Source of the DNA: Syngnathus acus
Taxonomy: Eukaryota; Chordata; Actinopteri; Syngnathiformes; Syngnathidae
Reading direction: 5' to 3'
NCBI RefSeq assembly: GCF_901709675.1
Contig: NC_051102.1
Location: 9,557,412 to 9,621,411 of the forward strand
DNA length: 64,000 bases
Shown here in pieces: positions 1 to 12,641 of the stretch (position 1 is its first letter; each line of letters starts with the position of its first letter). Under the pieces are notes generated by a model. It had not been told where the DNA came from. It worked only from the letters and a program-made list of their open reading frames with translations, and did not search any database. A program made the translations under genes and the position numbers.

Positions 1-132
1 TAAATTGGAGAATGTTGGAGGGGTCCTCTCATCACTGTGCATAAGACGTTAAACTCAAGCGCCAGGAAGCACACTCCATCGGTTGCTTGGCTTTAACCAT
101 TTGCGGAGATGAAATATGTGATTGTGTCTTAC

Positions 133-552
133 TCTGATTCTTCTCATGGCAGCAACTATTTCCATGCGGCTGCCAGGCCGACCCACTTCCAAGCTGCCAA
201 TGTACTGTAAAAAGGAAATTTGTGTCAGAGGCAGAGACCACCACTTGTTACGCTACTGTCATATTGCAGCGACTCAAACTCCTCATGACACACTTCAAAC
301 AGAATCGATGGACAGAAATGATGGGAAAGGTTTGGTCAAATAAAATACAGGTCAAATTGGTGCATAATTCTGCATCATGGCAATAAACAAGGTGCTTCAT
401 GGTTCCGAAAGAGCTCACATTTATGGCCAAACGACGGGGGACTTTACCTTTGCCTCGAAGCAGACTCCATGCTGGAACACCTCCTCGTTATGCATAGGGA
501 TCCTCAAATCGAGGGAGTCATCCACCAAATTATACTTGGTCACCCCTGGCAT
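133..552 (-). CDS. nos1ap: NOS1AP (CAPON)-like PTB adaptor, first two coding exons (partial)
   Basis: Two coding exons on the minus strand, continuing beyond the left edge. Exon 1 is 552-448 (35 codons, ATG at 552, donor gtaaag); exon 2 is 204-133 (24 codons, acceptor ttacag, donor gtaaga). Both are in phase 0. Exon 1 begins [12 protein letters not shown] and ends FEAK; exon 2 begins YIGSLEV and ends AAMRRIR. This matches the start of the phosphotyrosine-binding domain of NOS1AP, which in the family links neuronal nitric oxide synthase to Dexras and synapsin through a C-terminal PDZ ligand. Only the start of the PTB domain is visible, so it could equally be one of the teleost NOS1AP paralogues. 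The intron between the two exons is only 243 bp. The gene is head-to-head with slc35d1. Confidence 0.85.
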
Positions 553-1436
553 CGCTCATCCAGCGAATGATTGCGGACTCGACACTTGTTTGGCGTCAGA
601 CGCACGAAAGACGAGCACGGATGCGCATCTTTCGGCGCACTCTTACTCCCTGGAGGTCATCCGGGTCGAGGCGGATCGAAGAGCTGGAGAGTTGGGCTTG
701 ACGATCGCTGATCGATGTGCGCGGTAGCCGAGCCCCCACTAAACCCAAAATGATGCGTCCTTGCTCTGAGGCACGACCGAGGATTTGCGCGCCCGCTGCT
801 GTCTTTCTGCAGATGACTCAACACATGAGTCTTGTTTGCGTGAAGCTCTGCATCAAGCGCTTTAAATGCTCAACGGTGACAGGCAGCGAGTGCATCTCAT
901 CCTTGAAAGTGGGTGGAAGAGAGGAGCTAAGTGGCTTCATCCAGCAGGAGTGGATGTTGTTTGTTTGCGTGACATCTAGTGGTACCACCGGGAACATCTC
1001 TGGCGACAACTTCAAGCACGCTTTTAATGTACCACAGCTGTCATGATATATATATTAAAAAATACTTAAAAAAATAGTACATTTATTATTGTCACTCACA
1101 CCTTTTGTTTTCAAAAGTACTTTTAAATGACAACTAGTGTAAAAATGTTGTTAAAGTGTGAAGAAATTTTAATCAGAGATGGCGTCTAGGTTAATGGTTT
1201 GCTTGTCAGATGTTTTGATATTTGTTTAAAAAAAAATTTTGCTTCGATTTGGGGGAAAGTTTACGGTCTGATATGAGACATTCCGCCAAGATAGTAATGG
1301 GCCCTTCATTTCCGCTTTCGTCGCAAACAACCTTCGTGCGGCTGTCAACTGCGCATGCCCACTAGAGAGCGCAGCTTTCCGTTTCGACTCAACTCCGACA
1401 GCCTGCCTGCCTTCGGGCTTTGCATGTGAAATAAAT
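553..1436. promoter_or_regulatory. Shared upstream region between divergent nos1ap-like and slc35d1 starts
   Basis: The 884 bp between two divergent start codons must hold both 5' UTRs and probably both promoters. The part next to the NOS1AP-like gene (about 560-800) has many CpG dinucleotides; 1020-1250 is AT-rich. I see no convincing TATA box. Several short open frames in this stretch on either strand have no recognisable product. Confidence 0.5.
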
Positions 1437-4276
1437 ATGACAGAGTCGCACACGCACAAACGTCGACCAAAATTGGAGGCTGACGGAGGAGCATCCCCAC
1501 CAGCCAACAACGACACTCTGGGTGACTCCCCCGCAGCGCTTCCAAAGCTGCTTGCTGCATGTTTTTACGGAGTCAGTTCTTTTCTCATCGTCGTTGTGAA
1601 CAAAAGTGTCCTCAGCGGCTACAGGTAAAGTACAAAGTACGAGAGTCAATCATTGCCTCGGCCTGGACGTGCATTTGCTTCCAATCATAACATTTTTGTG
1701 AGAGGGACAACAGAAAACGGGCGTTCTGGATAACTAGAGCACTTCCTGTGCCTCTCCACTTCAAGGCAGATAGATACAATTATTACATTATTATTATTAT
1801 GATGAAAACGAGAAGATGAGGGCACATCCAGAATCAGCGCAAAAAACGTCATCAACAAAACTTTACATGCATCTCTGATTTGTGAAAAAAATGTGACCAG
1901 TGTAATCAGTCAAATTTCTTTGAGTATTAAAAAAGATATTAAGATGAAAAAACTTTACATGCATCTCTGATTTGTAGGAAAAAAAAAATGTGACCAGTGT
2001 AATCAGTCAACTTTCTTTGAGTATTAAACAAATACTGTTGATAAGATGAAATTTGTAATATTAATTTCAGATTTCCCTCATCAACATGTGTTGGAATTGG
2101 TCAAGTGAGTAGTTCCCGTGCATCACTAACCTTCTGGTCATGTCGTGTATCAATTGCCCTGCTTGTGTCGTGCTTGGCAGATGCTGGCGACGGTGGTGCT
2201 TCTGCGGGTTGGCAAAATGTTGGGCGTCATTTCCTTTCCAGATATCAACTCAAGTATACCACGCAAGGTCAGGCAGAACTATCCAATTGCGCTATTTTGT
2301 ATCGACAGAAACGTCTCTTCATGAAGCCAACCCTTTTTTGCTCCGCCAGTTATTTCCACTGCCCCTACTCCATGCCGGCAATCAGATCTCCGGACTGTTT
2401 GGGACTCAGCGACTCAAGTTGGTTTCTAAGAATTGGACTCGGTTTCCACCAAGCTGTATTGTTTTTGTCTTGTTGAGGACCCAAACTCAGGGGAGCACTG
2501 CAGGAGTGCAGTCATTTATCATCAAGGAAAACAAAAATGCAAAACAAGGTGCTGGGACAAGCAAAAATATGACCAGGATAAAAGTAGCTCAACCTAAACC
2601 AGGCAAACAGCTTGGCTTGGACAGAGAGAGAAGAACAAACAAGAACTATTTGTCTAGGAGTGCAAGAAAGCAGGCCAGTAAATACAAACTGATGAGACAG
2701 AGAGGAGCACCCCTGGACAGGTCACCAAGGGTTAGCAAGAGCTGATTGGCTAACATCTAATGGTCTCTCTCTTTCTCTCATCTTAGTTTGCCCATGTTCA
2801 CAGCTCTGAGAAGGTTCAGCATTCTCTTGACCATGCTGTGTGAAGTCATCCTGCTCAGGCAAGCGTCACTCGCTCGCCAACGTCGGCGAACAACGTCGGC
2901 CTGCTGCAACATCTGCTTTCTCTCATCAGAAAGACGTACTCGAGGCTTATCAAAAGCGCCGTCTTTTTGATGATCTTTGGCGCGTTGATAGCCGCCAGGT
3001 GAGTTGCTGTCCCACGACAAAAAGAATGAAACGTTAGTCGTGTAACTTTTGTGTGGTAGCGCCGACTTAGCGTTTGACCTGGTGGGCTACGTCTTCGTAA
3101 TGCTCAACAACGTGCTCACAGCTGCCAGTGGTGCTTACATGAAGCAGAAACTGGATGCCAAGGTAAGCAGAGCTGCTCACATCACCTTTTGACTTGAGTG
3201 TTATTAACGCAAGACTCTTTGCTGCTGTTCTTTTAGGATCTGGGCAAATTTGGACTTCTCTACTACAACGCTCTGATCATGATTGTACCCACCGTAGCGT
3301 ACGCGTACTACACCGGAGACTTAAAACGGGTCGGCCGCTGCTTGGTGTTTTTTGCACTTTGTTAGGATTAATGCTTTATCAATATCTTTATCATCAGTTT
3401 AGAAGTCCTTGACTTGAAGCCATTTTCAATAATATAAAGATCACTATTTGACACGCTGAAGGGAATTAATGACCTGGCGACGGAGTCTATGTTGGTCGCA
3501 GCTATAAATTACAATGCATGGTAAAAACCAAACTACCTCAAAACCTGAAAAAAGGAAAGAGATTTTGAAATTAGTGTCAAAAATATGTTCATGGACACAT
3601 CAGGATTCAAGAAGAGCTGACACATTATTTGGCCGTTTTAGAGTTTGGCGTTTGACGGCTGGTCGGAGCGGCTCTTCCTTACGCAGTTTTTGCTTTCCTG
3701 CGTTCTGGGGTAACTTTTGTCAGCGCAAAATTAGCGGAGCGCACCTCCAACACTTGTCTAAGGCGTCGTTTCTCCTTTGCCAGATTGGTCTTGATGTACT
3801 CCATCATGCTGTGCACGCAGTACAACTCGGCACTCACCACCTCCATCGTGGGCTGCGTTAAGGTAAAGCAACCGGCGCCAAGTGTCAGCGTTGCTATCTG
3901 ACCGTTGCCGCTTGTGGCAGAATACTGTGGTGACCTACGTGGGAATGCTCTTGGGTGGCGATTACGTTTTCTCCTGGACAAATTTTATCGGTTTGAACAT
4001 CAGGTGAGATTAAAAACTATTATTATTCAACATTCCAATGAAACCCCATGCGGGATTGAGCGACATTTTCCAAAACTGATCAAATCAATAAGTAGGCTGA
4101 GCCATTATTTGGTGTCCCATTTATGTCCCCAAAGCATCACGGGGAGCCTCGTGTACTCCTTCAGCACCTTCACTCAAGAACACACAAGTAAGCCCGTTCA
4201 AAGTCTTTCACGCGCAACGTTGCGCTCCTTTGGTTCGCTACTCTGTCTGTTTACTTTCCCAGAAAAGGCGCGGTGA
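1437..4276 (+). CDS. slc35d1: UDP-glucuronate/UDP-N-acetylgalactosamine transporter SLC35D1
   Basis: Thirteen coding exons: 1437-1624, 2071-2104, 2181-2267, 2350-2417, 2787-2858, 2930-2998, 3060-3162, 3237-3329, 3642-3709, 3784-3862, 3921-4003, 4135-4187, 4263-4276. They join in phase to 336 aa (the human protein is about 355). The product is a multi-pass nucleotide-sugar transporter of the ER and Golgi that supplies precursors for glycan and chondroitin synthesis. Family signatures are [16 protein letters not shown] in the first helix, [30 protein letters not shown], and [16 protein letters not shown] near the end. These residues fit D1 better than D2. The ATG at 1437 gives the expected N-terminus. 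The C-terminus is short (ends KKAR). Exon 5 uses a GC donor (intron 2859-2929). MIER1 converges from the right. Confidence 0.95.
1861..2048. repeat. Two-copy tandem duplication (92-bp period) in slc35d1 intron 1
   Basis: The segment starting ctttacatgcatctctg at 1861 recurs at 1953. Both copies run through a shared gtgaccagtgtaatcagtca and tctttgagtattaaa block. The copies differ by a few substitutions and by the length of an A run, so this is a recent local duplication. It ends just before exon 2 at 2071. Confidence 0.85.
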
Positions 4277-5482
4277 TGCTCAAGAGGTCTGCCTTGAAGA
4301 AAGACACCCAGCAGTTTGTCAACTTTATTACAAAGCGCCGCCAATTTATGATCATACTTTGGACTTATTTTTCCTGGGGTTATATTAACTCGGCATTGTT
4401 TTTATTTTTGATCAAATATAACCTAGTGTTTTATATGTTGCAGTTGTTTTTATTTAGGTGTCATTTACAGAGGGGAGGGGCAGCAAAACATTGCAAACAA
4501 GACTAACCGGGGCAAATGTGTTTTAGGACAAAACGGTCGCAATCGAGAGTAAAACGATTCAGAGGCGACTTAATCAAATGTCTGGGGGTGCCGGCGGATT
4601 TGCCTCACTCCAATCAAAGTGACTTTCCGACGTGTCGGATAACCCTTGCGCCTTAAGAACCAAAGGTGAAGCTAAAACGCTTTGAGATGGACTAAAGGTC
4701 AAAGCAAGAAAAAATGGGATGTCTCCTTTTCAAACGACATACGGTGGTATATTTCACAGCCGCTTTTGACCAAAGCGTAGAAAGAAGAGCAACAGGAGAA
4801 TTTTTCAAAATGTACCAATGGATGTAGGAAAATCTATACAAAGCTTACAAAGGGCCGACATTCGGACGAGTCAAAAGAAAAGGCCAAGCAGGGGCGGCCG
4901 TTGCCAAAAATGCAGCCAGCGTCAATACAGGACATCACTGATGTCAGCGGCTTGACACAAACAAACCTCGGCTGGTTTATTTCTGCGAGCGAAAAAAAGT
5001 CCCTTTGCTTCTGCCGCAAAAAAATGTCCAATGAAAGTGCAACTCAAGTCAACTGGCAACGTGAGCCGCTCGCCTACGATGGTCCGCCCTCCCTCCCTCC
5101 CTCACTCGGCTTGGGCGTAAGGTCCTTTTCAACGCTCCGCTCTTCACATGTTCAAATGAGCAAATACCCATCATAGACTTTTTGTTAAAAAATATAAATA
5201 TCTGGTGTAAAAAAAATAGCAATGGGAATCATTCGTTTGTTTGTTTTCCTTTGAGAACAAATAGAAAAGGAGAGATTCTTGGCAAAACGCTGTCAGCCAA
5301 GTCATGACAGACGCCGGCCGGGAACAAGTTGGGAGCTACCTGGATGGGCTCGAGAGACTGTCGATAGGCAGGGGTCACAATCGTTCCCCCGCTGGAGGGA
5401 GGATCTACGCCATTTTGGGCCGCACAGCCGCTCATCGAGTCCTCGCTGACGCCCTCCCCAGTGGGGAAATCATTTGGACTGC
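4277..5482. other. Convergent 3' ends of slc35d1 and mier1
   Basis: The 1.2 kb between the two stop codons contains no recognisable gene. It must hold both 3' UTRs. A minus-strand AATAAA (plus-strand tttatt, 4976-4981) is a candidate poly(A) signal for mier1. I see no clear AATAAA for slc35d1. A short CCCTCCCT run lies near 5090-5105. Confidence 0.5.
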
Positions 5483-9001
<3,519 letters not shown>

Positions 9002-9524
9002 GTTTGCTATCCTGCAGGGTCACGCGAGTACCCGGATGGAAAACCCCGCCCACCTGAACTCCGTCGTTCGTTCGTTCGATCGTTGTACGAATCACGGAGG
9101 CACGACTCTGCTGTTGTGTGGCCTGACCACGAGTAAATTTCTTGTCACAAAACAGAAGTTAATTTACTCTAAAGGTTAGGTAAAACTAATTTACTTATGC
9201 CCCTGAATTTCATTACAAATTGTGTTTGAATTCAGAAGCCACAAAAAAAAACAGAGCTGTGTACCCAAATTTAATCATCATATTCACAAACAATATACAT
9301 TACAAATGTTAAGTTTGACGTGATAATTTCTACAGCTCAACATGAACAAAACTACTTTATGAGAACACATTTATGTTAAGTGGGGTCCAGAGAGATTCTT
9401 TTACATATTTGTGTCATGAGAAATCCACAAAGACTCATTTTAACAAAACTAAGTTAAAAAAAAAACTCGTCTTCCTAAACATCACTGTTAAAAATGTACC
9501 AATTAAGTATTGGCAAAACCAAAT

Positions 9525-9530
9525 TTTATT
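9525..9530 (-). terminator. Candidate poly(A) signal of dynlt5
   Basis: Plus-strand tttatt reads AATAAA on the minus strand, 124 nt beyond the dynlt5 stop codon. The position fits a short 3' UTR. No downstream GU-rich element was assessed. Confidence 0.5.
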
Positions 9531-9570
9531 TTCAGCGCAGTTGAACTCCATCTGCTGGTTAAGTCATTAG

Positions 9571-9632
9571 CAATCAAAGTGAGTTACTTTTAAAATGAAG
9601 TAATCAGTAACCCAGTTACCTTTTCAAGAGAA
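9571..9632. repeat. Possible fragment of a dispersed teleost repeat
   Basis: The stretch with gagttactttt, agtaatcagtaac and cagttacctttt resembles the GTAAC/AGTTAC-rich ends of dispersed DNA repeats common in fish. It is short, and no terminal inverted repeat or target-site duplication is visible. Confidence 0.3.
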
Positions 9633-9653
9633 GCCGTGGGAACACTCCTTGCT

Positions 9654-10490
9654 TCACTCATAGTAAACGGCATAGACACTGGCCACGCCGTACAGAGACG
9701 TGTTCTTTAGCGACCACGACGCAAAGGTGTCACTTGATGGGTCCCACAAACAGCGGCTGCTGACCTCCATGCTCTGCCCGGCCAGCTGGCCGATGTGGAC
9801 CACGACAACCACCTTGTATCTGCGGATCATCAGTTCCTTCACACGGGCTCGTACCACCTGAAGGATGACATCGAGAGGAATGATCCCAGCATAAAGCCTC
9901 GCTTTGCAATTTGTCTCGTCTTTAGGACTCACCTCACATATGGTTTTCGTCATTTGCCGGGACCATTCCACTTCATATTGCTCTTCTTCCAAGTAGCTTT
10001 TGAGTACCTCCTTAAGTATTTGCTGAAGTGCAGGGGCAGGGAAACGTGTCTGAGGTTCTGTTATCAAAGCACACAGAGAATTAAGTGTTGTCGTGTGGTG
10101 CTTTTAGCTGTTCTGAGATGCGAGCCGTCGTTCGGATGATTTTTTTGTGTTGACTATAGCAAACAGATCAAATTTTGGGGGCAACAATGCCATTACAAAG
10201 ATGTACCTAGCCGATAGGTGTTCTCAAATTTGACAGTCATTCGTTCATCGTGGTGGTCATCTACGCAGGACACATTGCTCAAAGAACTGAAAGAGACAAC
10301 AGATCACACTCAGTTGACCTTCCTGAGAGAGATCAGAAAAATATCTAGTCTCAAGTTGTAACGCAAGAGGGTCTACTCACTCCTTGGTCTTGCCACCCGT
10401 GATTCTCATTCCATGACTTCCCTCTGAAGGCCCCTTGCTGATCCTCTTGTCTGGTCTCTTGATCGCTTTATCTTTAAGCACATCAGACAT
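9654..10490 (-). CDS. dynlt5: Tctex-type dynein light chain DYNLT5 (TCTEX1D1)
   Basis: Four coding exons on the minus strand: 10490-10381, 10286-10207, 10057-9933, 9857-9654, encoding 172 aa (human about 179). The N-terminal third is basic and variable. The Tctex-1 fold follows, with FENTYRL, RQMTKTICE, the motif KELMIRRYKVVVVVHIGQL, SRCLWDPSSDTFASW and the terminal VYAVYYE. Tctex-type light chains dimerise and bind dynein intermediate chains; this subfamily is associated with cilia and flagella. The last intron (9932-9858) is 75 nt with no in-frame stop, so an unspliced transcript would give an internal 25-residue insertion. That insert is absent from the human protein, so I treat it as an intron. 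The gene lies between mier1 and sgip1 on the same strand, as in human 1p31. Confidence 0.95.
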
Positions 10491-10662
10491 TTTCTCAAAA
10501 CAGAGCACAAATAGCAAACATATAGAAAGAAAAACAAAATTGCAAAAATAAACAGCGAAAGTCACGTTTCAAATCAGCACGTTTGCATTTGCGATCATCT
10601 TGTAAAGCTGTACTTTTGTAAAAAAACGCGTTAGTAATCCAACAGGCGTTTTCCAGTTTTGC

Positions 10663-10676
10663 GTCGTCATGACAAC
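10663..10676. promoter_or_regulatory. X-box-like (RFX) site upstream of dynlt5
   Basis: gtcgtcatgacaac resembles the RFX X-box (imperfect inverted repeat GTNNYC-AT-RRNAAC), about 175 bp upstream of the dynlt5 ATG. RFX factors drive many ciliary genes, which suits a Tctex-type dynein chain. The left half-site deviates from consensus. Confidence 0.4.
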
Positions 10677-10830
10677 CTTTCTTCACTCACGGAAGTCGGG
10701 TTTATTTTCTTTTTTTTTTTCCGCGATAAAAAAATCCTATTAGCAAAATAAAACATGGTCTTGATGGTCTAAGCGTATTGATCTTACAAGTTTAGTACAT
10801 AATAGAAAACATACATAATATCATTAACTT

Positions 10831-10950
10831 CTTCCATCCATCCATTTTCAATGTCGGTTGCATTTATGCTGCTCACGAAAGCCGAATGGCGGACTGCCTC
10901 CTCAACTGGATGCCAGGCAATTGCAGGGCACACACAGAGAGCAACCAACA
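10831..10950 (-). repeat. Diverged teleost SINE/LINE-tail repeat
   Basis: The CCATCCATCCATTTTC start, followed by an ACTGGATGCCAGGCAATTGCAGGGCACA-like segment (positions 10906-10932), matches the widespread fish repeat whose tail reads TGGATGG in the opposite orientation. This copy is strongly diverged and truncated. Confidence 0.5.
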
Positions 10951-12641
10951 AATATCATCAGCTTTTATGCTTGATTTGCATGCTTTTCTTCTTGCAACGA
11001 CGTGAAAACGTCACGCTTGCGTCATTACCGTAACGCTCAGTGACGCCGCGCACCTCGAATCACAACAAACATCATCACGGTTGACAGGCCTGACATGAAA
11101 ATGTAGCAAGTTTAAAATGACATTAATATTCATGTGCTTATTCGTTTACATGACGTTAAAACATCCATTCTGCACTGTTAAAAGAGTAAATTACAACAGT
11201 AAATTATTTTGAGGGGCAGAGAAAAATGGTGTGTGAGCAGTACAAATGTACAAATGAGAGGGATAGATTGGTGGTATTTTCTTTTCTTTATTATCCAAGT
11301 AAAACAAGTCTTACATTATATTGACTTTTTCCACATGTATTTACTTTTCAAATCTTTGGATGGGAAATGTACATCAAATGTTTGCATATTCTGTGTATTT
11401 AAAGACGGACATCATGTTCTGCGCAAAAATCCAGGCAAAGAAAAGAGAATTTCAACGAGCTGTTATTACAGCGAGGCCTTAAATGTGAGGCAACATAGTT
11501 GACCAGCTGAAGATGGAAAATACCAGATGTTTTGTGTGCAGTTCAATCAGGGGACATGACTGACGACATGCCAGATTCACTGAATAGGTAGCAAACTTGA
11601 AGTAATAGCATGATTACACAATAGTACACAGATTGCATCATGACCTTCATGACATGGAGAAGCATCACAATGAGAGAAGTGGGGAGGGGCAATGCAGACT
11701 TCATGCGGCGCCGGACTTATTCGTGAACAGTAACACGTACTTTTGTACAGGGAGCACACAAGATAAACAATAGATGAGGAGAAACGCTTTCGTTCCAGAT
11801 AACCTAAGATCCTTATGACGTCAACAAACAAACAAGCACAAACACATATCCATCCATATGCTGAGAGAAATATTTCAAACATACTTCTCTGTCTACACTC
11901 TTGACACTTAAATATTTCAATATTGCTATTAGAATTTTTTTTTAAACATGAAATCAAAAGAAAAGCCGTCGCAGCAGGTACATAATACGTGTGCAGTATC
12001 TGTTTTTGTTTTTTTCCCCTACAACACATTCATCACTTCTTGATGTCCTTGAGGTAACCAAAACCCGCGTACAAGATCGCAGCCATACTATGAAGCGGCA
12101 ATACATTTTGCTAATCGAGGATTACAACCTCCCTTTTTCCAACATATGGCACAACCCTTGTCAATCTTAAGGCTCACGCAGACATTCAACAAAAACGGTG
12201 TGTGTGTGTATGGGGGGGTGTGTCTTTCATCAACCATGCGTAATTTTTTTATTTTATTTTTTAAATAATCTCTAAATGAATACATTTCCATTGGAAAATA
12301 ACCCTCCTTATCATACAATTTTTGTACATTTTCCACCCTGTGGTCATAATATATCATCTATTATCTTTTACAATAAATTTACAATGACAAGTTGGACAAA
12401 GTTAGGGAGGTTTGGCTGCATCACTGTATGGATCCACGATTAAGCTTCCAGGAGTCAATTAGGATTTCACTCCTTTAGGGCCCAAAAGTGTTTCAAGTAA
12501 CAAACTACATGATTTGCATACACTCAGCAGCCATCTTTCTACTGATGGATGCTGTAAAGTTTAAAACGGAGTCATTGTCGTCAGAGGCAAAAAAAACAAA
12601 CAAACCACGGATTCCCCTGCTTGTGTGCATTGGCGGGTCCA
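10951..12641 (-). other. Probable sgip1 3' UTR and dynlt5 upstream DNA
   Basis: There is no coding exon in this stretch. It is AT-rich, with several minus-strand AATAAA candidates (for example plus tttatt at 11287-11292, and around 12245-12265) and a short TG/G run near 12200-12222. INSL5, which lies near here in human, is not visible. Confidence 0.45.

Noticed and set aside
2140-2745. A 201-codon open frame on the plus strand.
   Set aside because: It runs through slc35d1 exons 3 and 4 and the introns between; the conserved peptides in it belong to the spliced transporter, partly in another frame.
12033-12086. Small minus-strand frame encoding MAAILYAGFGYLKDIKK.
   Set aside because: It looks protein-like but is 17 residues long, lies in the probable sgip1 3' UTR, has no recognised family and shows no splice signals.
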